Assembly (NCBI GenBank): GCA_003660635.1
Contig: QMUP01000010.1
Location: 1-12,573, forward strand
DNA from: Candidatus Wolframiiraptor sp.
Lineage (GTDB): Archaea; Thermoproteota; Nitrososphaeria_A; Caldarchaeales; Wolframiiraptoraceae
Direction of reading: 5' to 3'
Length of the DNA stretch: 12,573 nt
The notes below the pieces were generated by a model. That model did no database searches. It worked only from the letters and a program-made list of their open reading frames with translations, and was not told where the DNA came from. Positions 6,272 through 11,471 of this stretch are shown piece by piece. Position 1 is the first letter of the stretch; each line of letters starts with the position of its first letter. The position numbers were made by a program, and so were the translations under genes.

Positions 6272-6859
6272 ATGTTCACCCTTACAGAAATTGAGGATGT
6301 TGTAGCAATTCCTCCAAGGGATTTCGGGAAACCCCTGAAGAAAGTAGCGTTGGAAAGGTTGAGGGAAGCATATGAAGGAAAGATAATCGAGGAACTTGGC
6401 TACGTCGTCATGGTAGTGGACGTGGAGGTAGACCCCATAGGAATGCTTCTCCCAAGAGATGGATCGACCTACCACAGGGCGAAGGCGAAGCTCCTCTGCT
6501 TCTCCCCCCGCATCCAAGAAGTAGGAGAGGGAGAGATAGTTGAGATAACCGAGTTCGGCGCCTTCATCCGGGTAGGCCCACTCGACGCCCTCCTCCACAT
6601 CTCGCAGATCATGGACGACTACATAACCTATGATGAAAGACACTCCATTCTAACCGGCAAGAAGACGGGGAAGAAACTAGAGGTTGGAGACGATATCAGA
6701 TTCAGGATAGTCGCCGTCTCCCTGGCCCATGGGACAACTGGGAAGGTTGGGGTTACGACGAGACAGCCATACTTGGGTAAGATAGAGTGGATAAAGGAGA
6801 GCCTCGAGAAAGCAGCGCCGAAATCTGAGAAAGCAGAAGCCGTGGCGGGTGAAAAGTGA
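6272..6859 (+). CDS. rpo7: DNA-directed RNA polymerase subunit Rpo7 (E')
   Basis: Rpo7, the homologue of eukaryotic Rpb7, pairs with Rpo4 to form the RNA polymerase stalk, which helps open-complex formation and binds the nascent RNA. The product is 195 residues, usual length. The N-terminal tip domain (about 1-80) begins MFTLTEIEDVVAIPPRDFG. An S1/OB RNA-binding domain follows from GEGEIVEITEFGAFIRVGPLDALLHISQI, then the C-terminal VGVTTRQPYLGKIEWI segment and a charged tail. ATG start. Its TGA overlaps the spt4 ATG by one base, the standard archaeal rpoE1-rpoE2 coupling. In many archaea this gene directly follows aIF2-gamma and the PIN gene; here it is separated by the AOR gene. Identification is firm. 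Confidence 0.96.
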   Translation: MFTLTEIEDVVAIPPRDFGKPLKKVALERLREAYEGKIIEELGYVVMVVDVEVDPIGMLLPRDGSTYHRAKAKLLCFSPRIQEVGEGEIVEITEFGAFIRVGPLDALLHISQIMDDYITYDERHSILTGKKTGKKLEVGDDIRFRIVAVSLAHGTTGKVGVTTRQPYLGKIEWIKESLEKAAPKSEKAEAVAGEK

Positions 6860-7047
6860 TGCCTGCGAGAGAGCGGGCGTGCAGGAACTGTAGGAGATTA
6901 ACCACGAAAAATACATGTGAGAACTGTGGGTCATCAAATCTGACTACGAACTTCGCGGGTCTTATCATAGTCTTTGACGAGGAAAAATCTGAAATAGCCA
7001 AGGAACTCGGGCTCAAGAAGGGAGCCTATGCGATCAAAGTTGCCTGA
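6859..7047 (+). CDS. spt4: Transcription elongation factor Spt4 (RNA polymerase subunit E'')
   Basis: Spt4 partners Spt5 (NusG) to raise RNA polymerase processivity. The 62-residue product has a four-cysteine zinc ribbon, CRNC near residue 8 and CENCGSSNL near residue 20, followed by the conserved core ending FAGLIIVFDEEKSEIAKELG. ATG at 6859 is chosen over the in-frame GTG one codon earlier because GGGTGA at 6848-6853 gives good spacing and the MPARERAC start is typical. It overlaps the rpo7 stop by one base, and its last 20 bases overlap the next gene, so the three genes form one translationally coupled unit. Confidence 0.94.
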   Translation: MPARERACRNCRRLTTKNTCENCGSSNLTTNFAGLIIVFDEEKSEIAKELGLKKGAYAIKVA

Positions 7048-7579
7048 ATGGCCATTAAAGAAGAAAGTCATCTTCCCTGAGAAAGCTAAGGAACTCCTCA
7101 GAAAGCCGGCTGGAAAACTCCTAACGGGAGATCCTCAGAAAATCTTAGAGGAGATCAAGAAGGTGATCAACATCGAACATCCACCGCTAGTCATAGCCGT
7201 TGGAGATTACACATCAGAGATGCTTAGAAGAGGGGGCGTTCCCATAAATCTCTACATAGTCGATGGAAAAATCGAGAGGAGGAGAACCGATTTTTTCAAG
7301 TTGGAAGGAATGAGGATCGTAAGGGTTACAAATGAACCGGGGACATTGAATCCAGAGGCCGTCGCCAAATTGCATACGCTTCTCCAAGAGAGAGATCTAA
7401 GGGATACAGTACTGCTGGTTGAAGGTGAAGAAGACATACTCACCCTCGCAGCAATACTTTCAGCTCCAGATCGCTCCATAATAATCTATGGACAGCCGAA
7501 GGAGGGTAGCGTAATTGTGAAGGTTGGAGAAGATTCTAGAAAACTAGCATGGAAAATACTCAAACTCGCATCAGGATAA
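7028..7579 (+). CDS. GTP-dependent dephospho-CoA kinase (DUF359 family)
   Basis: This archaeal family carries out the last step of coenzyme A synthesis, phosphorylating dephospho-CoA with GTP; it is unrelated to bacterial CoaE. The product is 183 residues, normal length. Family landmarks: KPAGKLLTGD near 26-35, VGDYTSEML (58-66), the YIVDGKIERRR strand and loop (76-86), NEPGTLNPEA (102-111), VEGEEDILTLAA (131-142) and YGQPKEGSVIVKV (154-166). In relatives the second motif usually reads with Asp and Lys before Thr-Arg; here it is DGKIERR, so residues differ around the nucleotide pocket while the acidic ones remain. ATG at 7028 has GGGAG just upstream; a TTG four codons on is a possible alternative. 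It overlaps spt4 by 20 bases, a common archaeal neighbourhood, which ties CoA synthesis to transcription-factor expression. Confidence 0.88.
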   Translation: MRSKLPEWPLKKKVIFPEKAKELLRKPAGKLLTGDPQKILEEIKKVINIEHPPLVIAVGDYTSEMLRRGGVPINLYIVDGKIERRRTDFFKLEGMRIVRVTNEPGTLNPEAVAKLHTLLQERDLRDTVLLVEGEEDILTLAAILSAPDRSIIIYGQPKEGSVIVKVGEDSRKLAWKILKLASG

Positions 7580-7589
7580 CGCTGTGACC

Positions 7590-7597
7590 ATAAAAAG
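7590..7597 (-). terminator. T5 tract ending the rps6e-rps24e-rps27ae operon
   Basis: Read on the minus strand, CTTTTTAT follows the rps27ae stop within a few bases. There is no hairpin. It fits archaeal oligo-T termination in a 22-base convergent gap. Confidence 0.4.
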
Positions 7598-7601
7598 GAC
7601 G

Positions 7602-7787
7602 TTAACTCCTTTCGGCTTTTTGTTCCGGCTGTTTATATTGCGCGTAATGACAGTGGCCACAATAATATCTGTCTCCGTGATCCGCCATTATGTATCCACG
7701 TCCACATCGCGGACAATATACGACCTGTTTAATCAGTTTACCGCCCTCTAACTTGTATTTTTTCCAGAGCTGAGCCTGCTTACCCAA
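7602..7787 (-). CDS. rps27ae: Small ribosomal subunit protein S27ae (eS31)
   Basis: S27ae is a zinc-ribbon protein of the 30S subunit; in eukaryotes it is made as a ubiquitin fusion, in archaea as a free protein. The 61-residue product has LWKKYKLEGGKLIKQ followed by the four zinc cysteines in YCPRCGRG and YYCGHCHYAQY, with the typical IMADHGDRY between. The start is TTG at 7787-7785, supported by a GGAGGAGG Shine-Dalgarno inside the end of rps24e and by lack of a better codon before the conserved region. It overlaps rps24e by eight bases. The S24e-S27ae order is standard; the orientation towards the CoA kinase gene is not, since all are usually on one strand. Confidence 0.95.
   Translation of the reverse strand: MGKQAQLWKKYKLEGGKLIKQVVYCPRCGRGYIMADHGDRYYCGHCHYAQYKQPEQKAERS
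7617..7621 (+). terminator. Possible T5 terminator of the rpo7 operon
   Basis: A T5 tract on the plus strand lies 38 bases past the CoA kinase stop, inside the 3' end of the opposing rps27ae gene. Weak on its own, but it is the first oligo-T run after the operon. Confidence 0.25.
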
Positions 7788-8082
7788 CTTGTTTCGCCTC
7801 CTCCATTATGAGCCCATGTCTCCTAAGAATGTGTTTTCTTTCATACCTTTTTGCGTCTTCGACGGTGTCGTAGATGTGGACATGGGCCCTTGCACTCCTT
7901 GTGCCGAATAAAGACTCCATTTTCTCGATTATCACTCTCTCAACCTCTACGCCGTATTTTTCCGAAATAGCCTTTCTGAGATCTTCCCTTTTCGGAGTTG
8001 AGGACTCATAGTGAATTAAGAGATCTAGTTCCCTCCGGTTGAGTAACGGGTTCTCCCGGTCTTGAATTACCTCGATGTTCAC
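7780..8082 (-). CDS. rps24e: Small ribosomal subunit protein S24e (eS24)
   Basis: S24e is a 30S protein shared by archaea and eukaryotes. The 100-residue product has the family start [37 protein letters not shown] and the core [26 protein letters not shown], then the basic [12 protein letters not shown]. The start is GTG at 8082-8080, overlapping the rps6e TGA by four bases (GTGA). GGAGGTG, which codes for the end of S6e, is its Shine-Dalgarno at good spacing. Full length, nothing unusual, and identification is certain. Confidence 0.97.
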   Translation of the reverse strand: MNIEVIQDRENPLLNRRELDLLIHYESSTPKREDLRKAISEKYGVEVERVIIEKMESLFGTRSARAHVHIYDTVEDAKRYERKHILRRHGLIMEEAKQVG

Positions 8083-8504
8083 GCGGCCTTCACCTCCTTC
8101 TTAACGGGGACCAAAACCGCGTTTATCTGGGCTATTGCATCGCTTATCACGTTTCCTCGAACCGACTTCTTCCTCCTAAGACCTTTCTTCCTCCTTCTCT
8201 GCCTCCGCTTTTTCTTCTTTGAAGGCGGCTTCTCCAATGGTTTAAATCCAATACCCCCCGACAGAAGTATCCTAACACGCCTCGCGCCGCTGACATCAGG
8301 CCTCATGGGGAAGCCGTCTCTATCGGTTCCGCCTGTGATCTTGATTTTATACCCCTGATAGCCCAGAATGGATCCATCGAGCTCATCTCCTATCTTCTTG
8401 CCGATGAATAAGGAAAACACCTTTGGATCTAATTCAATCGTCTTCACTTTGCCATCCTCGGGGTTAGAGAGCACCAGTTTCGGCGCCGCTGCCTTCTCCG
8501 ACAT
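8079..8504 (-). CDS. rps6e: Small ribosomal subunit protein S6e (eS6) with an extended basic segment
   Basis: S6e is a 30S protein; the eukaryotic homologue is the S6-kinase target. The 141-residue product has the family core [57 protein letters not shown] (33-89) and ends with [19 protein letters not shown]. Between these, at about 96-113, lies a run in which 16 of 18 residues are Lys or Arg. In the archaeal S6e proteins I know, this link is only about six basic residues (of the GERRRK type), so it looks lengthened by roughly a dozen residues. ATG start; GGAG lies directly before it, so the ribosome site is weak and the leader short. First gene of the S6e-S24e-S27ae operon, downstream of infB, as is common in archaea. 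Confidence 0.96.
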   Translation of the reverse strand: MSEKAAAPKLVLSNPEDGKVKTIELDPKVFSLFIGKKIGDELDGSILGYQGYKIKITGGTDRDGFPMRPDVSGARRVRILLSGGIGFKPLEKPPSKKKKRRQRRRKKGLRRKKSVRGNVISDAIAQINAVLVPVKKEVKAA

Positions 8505-8527
8505 CTCCGAAGAGGATGAAAAACGGC

Positions 8528-8546
8528 ACTATAAAACTATAAACCG
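8528..8546 (-). promoter_or_regulatory. Double TATA box of the rps6e operon
   Basis: On the minus strand GGTTTATAG and GTTTTATAGT stand in tandem, centred about 38 and 29 bases before the rps6e ATG. These are among the clearest TATA boxes in the window, as expected for a strongly expressed ribosomal operon, and lie in the 85-base gap after infB. Confidence 0.55.
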
Positions 8547-8589
8547 TTCAAAGACCCGACGATTATTCTCAGGATTAACCGTGTAGCTT

Positions 8590-9900
8590 TTACCTCGCCC
8601 AGAGTGGATCTCGTTTCCTTCTTATTTCCACTATTTCTTCGAGAGCTTTCCTAGCCTCTTCATCTAGCATATCATTGTATTCCTTCAGGAGAAGCCGTGC
8701 ATCATTTTCTGGAACCGCGACGTATAGGATCTCGCCTTCTCTGACATGCCTCCCGACGATCGGCTCTCTCATGGAGATCGCGACCTTCATCCCCTTCTCG
8801 GCTTCTGAGATGCTCTGGCCCTTATCTTGTATCTGCGCTATCGTTCCAACGACTTTTCCATTCGCGTTCATCAGGGGATACTTGGGTTTTATCATTCCAG
8901 CTAAGACCTCTATACCGACTATTGCGGGCTCGCTTCTCCTGAAGACGTATCCTGGTAAGATCTTGATTTTTCCCGGTTTGATGAGCGATTCGAATGTCCT
9001 GAGCTTCCGCTTCGTCGTCTCCTCCCTTACCCACTCCAAGTAGTTCTCGATCAGTCTGAAGAGGACTCGTTCCTTGAAGATCCTGACTCCTTTACTGTTT
9101 GCCTCGAGTTCAAGTTCGGGATCCACGCGCGTATTGAACGCGAGGATGACCCCCTTATATTCATCCTTCATCCTGACGACCTCAGCCTCCACAACATCCC
9201 TCTTCGAGACATCGCCTATTCCCGCTCTCCTGACAGGTATCCCGCGTTCTCTGAGCGTTTGAATCGCGGCCTCGAGAGTTCCCAGGGTATCGGCCTTCAA
9301 GACGACCCCAACCTTATCCGTGCTGAGGAGGATCTCGCCGACCTCCGACTTCACCTTCTCTAGGACCTCGTCTTCCTTCTCCGGAGATTCGACTACGTAG
9401 ATTGGTGAACCGGCTATCGCCCTATCCAATCCCTCCGCGACGATCTTGACGCCGACCGCGGCCTCCACCACCTCAACCCTCTTGAATTTGTCCCTAGGAT
9501 CCCTCATCTCGTCTAGAGGTTTGGGGAGGAGAAGCGCTCTAACCCGGGTTATGAAGGGGCCGTCGATCCCCATTAACGCTATCCTGTCGCCGACCTTCAG
9601 GATCCCGTCGCTGATGATGGCGTTTACCGTGGTTCCTATTCCCTCTTCTTCGAGGACCTCTAAGACGGCGCCCTCGGCCGGGCCCTCGTGGATGAGTAGA
9701 TGCTCCTTCATGAATGCTTGAGCTAGGCCGAGGATTACGAGGAGGAGGTCTGGGACGCCCTCGCCGGTTTTCCCGCTTACCGGGATTATGGCGAGGGTCT
9801 TGGTGAAGTCTCGGATATTGTAGTAGAGGTCGGCGTTAAACCCGTAAAATGAGAGGTCCCCCATTAACGTGTAAATCCTGTTTTGGAGATCTTCCCGCAC
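8590..9900 (-). CDS. infB: Translation initiation factor aIF5B (IF2-like), C-terminal part after an in-frame TAG
   Basis: aIF5B is the GTPase that joins ribosomal subunits with initiator tRNA in place. This 436-codon stretch holds the rest of the G domain, including G5 PVSGKTGEG, then beta-barrel domain II (GAVLEVLEEEGIGTTVNAIISDGIL, with KPLDEMRD), the alpha/beta/alpha domain III (TDKVGVVLKADTLGTLEAAI, GIGDVSKRDVVEA), and C-terminal barrel domain IV (FRRSEPAIVGIEVLAGMI, TIAQIQDKGQ) to RKRDPLWAR. It is in the same frame as the upstream part: TAG at 9912-9910 is followed by three sense codons and then GTG at 9900. With the stop read as an amino acid the protein is 594 residues, the normal aIF5B length. 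If translated separately it would start at that GTG and lack G1-G4, so it could not work alone. A GAGG about 15 bases before the GTG is a poor Shine-Dalgarno. Confidence 0.93.
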   Translation of the reverse strand: MREDLQNRIYTLMGDLSFYGFNADLYYNIRDFTKTLAIIPVSGKTGEGVPDLLLVILGLAQAFMKEHLLIHEGPAEGAVLEVLEEEGIGTTVNAIISDGILKVGDRIALMGIDGPFITRVRALLLPKPLDEMRDPRDKFKRVEVVEAAVGVKIVAEGLDRAIAGSPIYVVESPEKEDEVLEKVKSEVGEILLSTDKVGVVLKADTLGTLEAAIQTLRERGIPVRRAGIGDVSKRDVVEAEVVRMKDEYKGVILAFNTRVDPELELEANSKGVRIFKERVLFRLIENYLEWVREETTKRKLRTFESLIKPGKIKILPGYVFRRSEPAIVGIEVLAGMIKPKYPLMNANGKVVGTIAQIQDKGQSISEAEKGMKVAISMREPIVGRHVREGEILYVAVPENDARLLLKEYNDMLDEEARKALEEIVEIRRKRDPLWAR

Positions 9901-9909
9901 GGGCGCCGA

Positions 9910-9912
9910 CTA
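9910..9912 (-). other. In-frame amber codon (TAG) inside infB
   Basis: Reading on the minus strand, codons run TTC GAG GCG TAG TCG GCG CCC GTG CGG GAA, with aIF5B homology on both sides in one frame. In relatives the matching stretch is Phe, two residues, then often Gln, so TAG may replace a CAG by one transition. GGCG before it and CGCC after it could pair as a 4-bp stem with the TAG in the loop; this is weak. Confidence 0.9.
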
Positions 9913-10374
9913 CGCCTCGAAGCTCTTCTTGAAGGGAACTGTTCCCTGCGGCTTCCAGCCAGGTATCATGTCTATCTTCGTGGCGGCGACGACGAAGGGC
10001 GTCCTCCTAGCCCTCAATAACTCGATGCTCTCCCGCGTCTGCTCCTGAACCCCCTCCATGATGTCTATAACTAGGATCGCGAGATCGGCGAGCGATCCTC
10101 CCCTCCTCCTAAGATTCGCGAACGCGGCGTGGCCAGGTGTATCTATGAAGAGGAGGCCTGGAACTTCAAGCTTCTTGACCCCTATCTCGCCCAAGAGCGC
10201 CCTACAGGTGCGGATGACGGCTTCGAGGGGGAACATGCTGGCGCCTATGTGCTGGGTTATCCCGCCTACTTCCCTGGCGGCGACTATGGTTCCCCTCATC
10301 TTATCTAGGAGCGTGGTCTTGCCGTGGTCGACGTGACCTAGAACCGCGACTATCGGGGCTCTGAGCTTCGGCAA
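9910..10374 (-). CDS. infB: Translation initiation factor aIF5B, N-terminal G-domain part ending at an in-frame TAG
   Basis: The 154-residue product holds the first two thirds of the aIF5B G domain: G1 GHVDHGKT (13-20), the switch segment GGITQHIGAS (37-46), G3 DTPGH (78-82), and G4 in AATKIDMIPGW (130-140). It stops at TAG soon after, before G5. G4 reads TKID where aIF5B normally has NKID; TKxD occurs in other GTPases and should still read guanine. The start is TTG at 10374-10372 with GGTGA six bases upstream; the MPKLRAPIVAVLGHVDHGKTT start is typical of archaeal aIF5B, and no intein is inserted. Alone, the piece could not form a complete nucleotide pocket, so readthrough, assembly with the downstream part, or a sequence error must be considered. 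Confidence 0.93.
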   Translation of the reverse strand: MPKLRAPIVAVLGHVDHGKTTLLDKMRGTIVAAREVGGITQHIGASMFPLEAVIRTCRALLGEIGVKKLEVPGLLFIDTPGHAAFANLRRRGGSLADLAILVIDIMEGVQEQTRESIELLRARRTPFVVAATKIDMIPGWKPQGTVPFKKSFEA

Positions 10375-10402
10375 AAGCCTTCACCGAGAACAAGTTCTTC
10401 CG

Positions 10403-10418
10403 GATTACTTAAAAACCA
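10403..10418 (-). promoter_or_regulatory. TATA-like promoter of infB
   Basis: GTTTTTAAG at 10416-10408 on the minus strand is centred 38 bases before the TTG start, in the 59-base gap after the caspase-like gene. The T5 run may also serve to end the upstream transcript. Confidence 0.45.
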
Positions 10419-10433
10419 TATTCCCGCATTGAT

Positions 10434-11216
10434 CTATGGGAGAAAGAGGACGGGAGCTCCGCCGTAATGTGGATCTAAACCTAATTCGTTGCTTGTTTGG
10501 GTGAAAGCCTCTTTGATCGGGAGTTTCTCGATGAATATTTTTTGAAGGAATCTCGTGATGAACGCGTCCACGTAGGCGGGAGAGACCTTTCCCTTGAATC
10601 CTATGTAGGCTTTTGCCCCCCGCTTGAAGAACGCGTTCGCCAAAGCCTTATCATCTCCGGTGAAACATGACATCGCGATGATTATTGTTCCCTCGAATTC
10701 TCCGTCGAGCTTATCGGTGATGTAGTGAGGCGGCGCGACACAATAGGTATCATTGGAGAGGAATGGCCTCCCGAGGAGGAGGTATCCCGACTCGACTTCA
10801 TCTTTATGTGATTCTGGGCCGCATCTCTCGATGAAGAGGCCCCCGCCTATGAACAAGCCCATCGGCTGCTTTATCCTACCGCCGTGAACCCTGAAGATCA
10901 CGAGGCCATAATCCTTCGAGGGAAGCTCCCTGAGGAGGCTCAGGCTCACATTCTCCGGGCCATAGATGTCGACCGTGAAACCCGCGCTCTCCAAGATCTT
11001 CTCCGCCGAATTTATGAAGGTCCGGTTTGGGTAGTCCGCGGATAATCCGTCGAGAATCGCGGCCCTCTTGTGTGGGCTGATCTCTCCGGGGCTTTGGCTG
11101 ATGTAAGCTGTGGCCGAGATCAAGATTATGAACGCTATTAGGATGAGCAGGATCCAGGGCCATCTACGCCTTTTCTTGGAGAAGTATATTCCCCTCCGCC
11201 GCTTTCCCCTCGGCAT
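10434..11216 (-). CDS. Putative membrane-anchored caspase-like (clan CD) cysteine peptidase
   Basis: I do not recognise a named family, but the layout fits clan CD peptidases (caspase, gingipain or CHAT-like). From the ATG at 11216 the product is 260 residues: a very basic N terminus (KRRR, KKRRR), one membrane helix at about 20-38, and an outer domain. In that domain, ILDGLSADYPNRTF and SAGFTVDIYG precede the candidate catalytic His111 in FRVHGG; candidate Cys184 lies in IIIAMSCFTGDD, followed by LANAFFKRGAKAYIGF, a stretch typical of this fold after the cysteine. The basic side should be cytosolic and the peptidase-like domain outside. The frame extends to an ATG at 11252, but that ATG lies within TATA-like sequence. 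It ends in TAG, the only complete gene here that does. It is divergent from the secreted propeller gene. The peptidase assignment rests on motif pattern alone. Confidence 0.7.
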   Translation of the reverse strand: MPRGKRRRGIYFSKKRRRWPWILLILIAFIILISATAYISQSPGEISPHKRAAILDGLSADYPNRTFINSAEKILESAGFTVDIYGPENVSLSLLRELPSKDYGLVIFRVHGGRIKQPMGLFIGGGLFIERCGPESHKDEVESGYLLLGRPFLSNDTYCVAPPHYITDKLDGEFEGTIIIAMSCFTGDDKALANAFFKRGAKAYIGFKGKVSPAYVDAFITRFLQKIFIEKLPIKEAFTQTSNELGLDPHYGGAPVLFLP

Positions 11217-11249
11217 CCCCTCTTTTGCCCTGGATAAGGGTGATACACC

Positions 11250-11270
11250 CATTATAAACGCTTTTATACA
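11250..11270 (-). promoter_or_regulatory. TATA boxes of the caspase-like gene
   Basis: On the minus strand TATAAAAG (11268-11261) and TTTATAAT (11258-11251) precede the gene. The ATG at 11252 lies in the second box and only about 13 bases after the first, so it can hardly be translated; the ATG at 11216 fits both. Between this and 11418 I see no further feature. Confidence 0.5.
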
Positions 11271-11418
11271 GCTTCTAAACTGAGCGCTCTTCCCTTACTA
11301 GAAGTGCTTTCGAAGCTGCTGAAATCTTCTGACCAAGAAATATTCTAGAAAGTCTACACGCAGTGGGTTTTCGTGGGGAGAATTCTGTTCTAAAGGCCAT
11401 CGGTCTTTAGAAATTTGA

Positions 11419-11431
11419 AATTTTTTATGGT
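11419..11431 (+). promoter_or_regulatory. TATA-like promoter of the propeller gene
   Basis: AATTTTTTATGG at 11419-11430 is centred 47 bases before the ATG, predicting a leader of about 20 bases that contains the GAGGGTG Shine-Dalgarno near 11459-11465. Confidence 0.45.
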
Positions 11432-11471
11432 AGTATTCGGATAATATTCCGGTTTAGTGAGGGTGTATTCC

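Noticed and set aside
8590..10374. Frameshift as the cause of the split aIF5B
   Set aside because: The stop at 9912-9910 and the GTG at 9900 are in the same frame (12 bases apart) and homology is continuous in that frame, so a single substitution or a decoded stop explains it, not an insertion or deletion.
9910..10374. Intein in aIF5B
   Set aside because: Archaeal aIF5B genes can carry inteins near the P-loop, but GHVDHGKTT and the later motifs are uninterrupted and no splicing motifs appear.
11281..11400. Possible small RNA (C/D box) between the caspase-like and propeller genes
   Set aside because: Several CTGA boxes are present but no TGATGA-type C box on either strand, and no tRNA-like T-loop was found.
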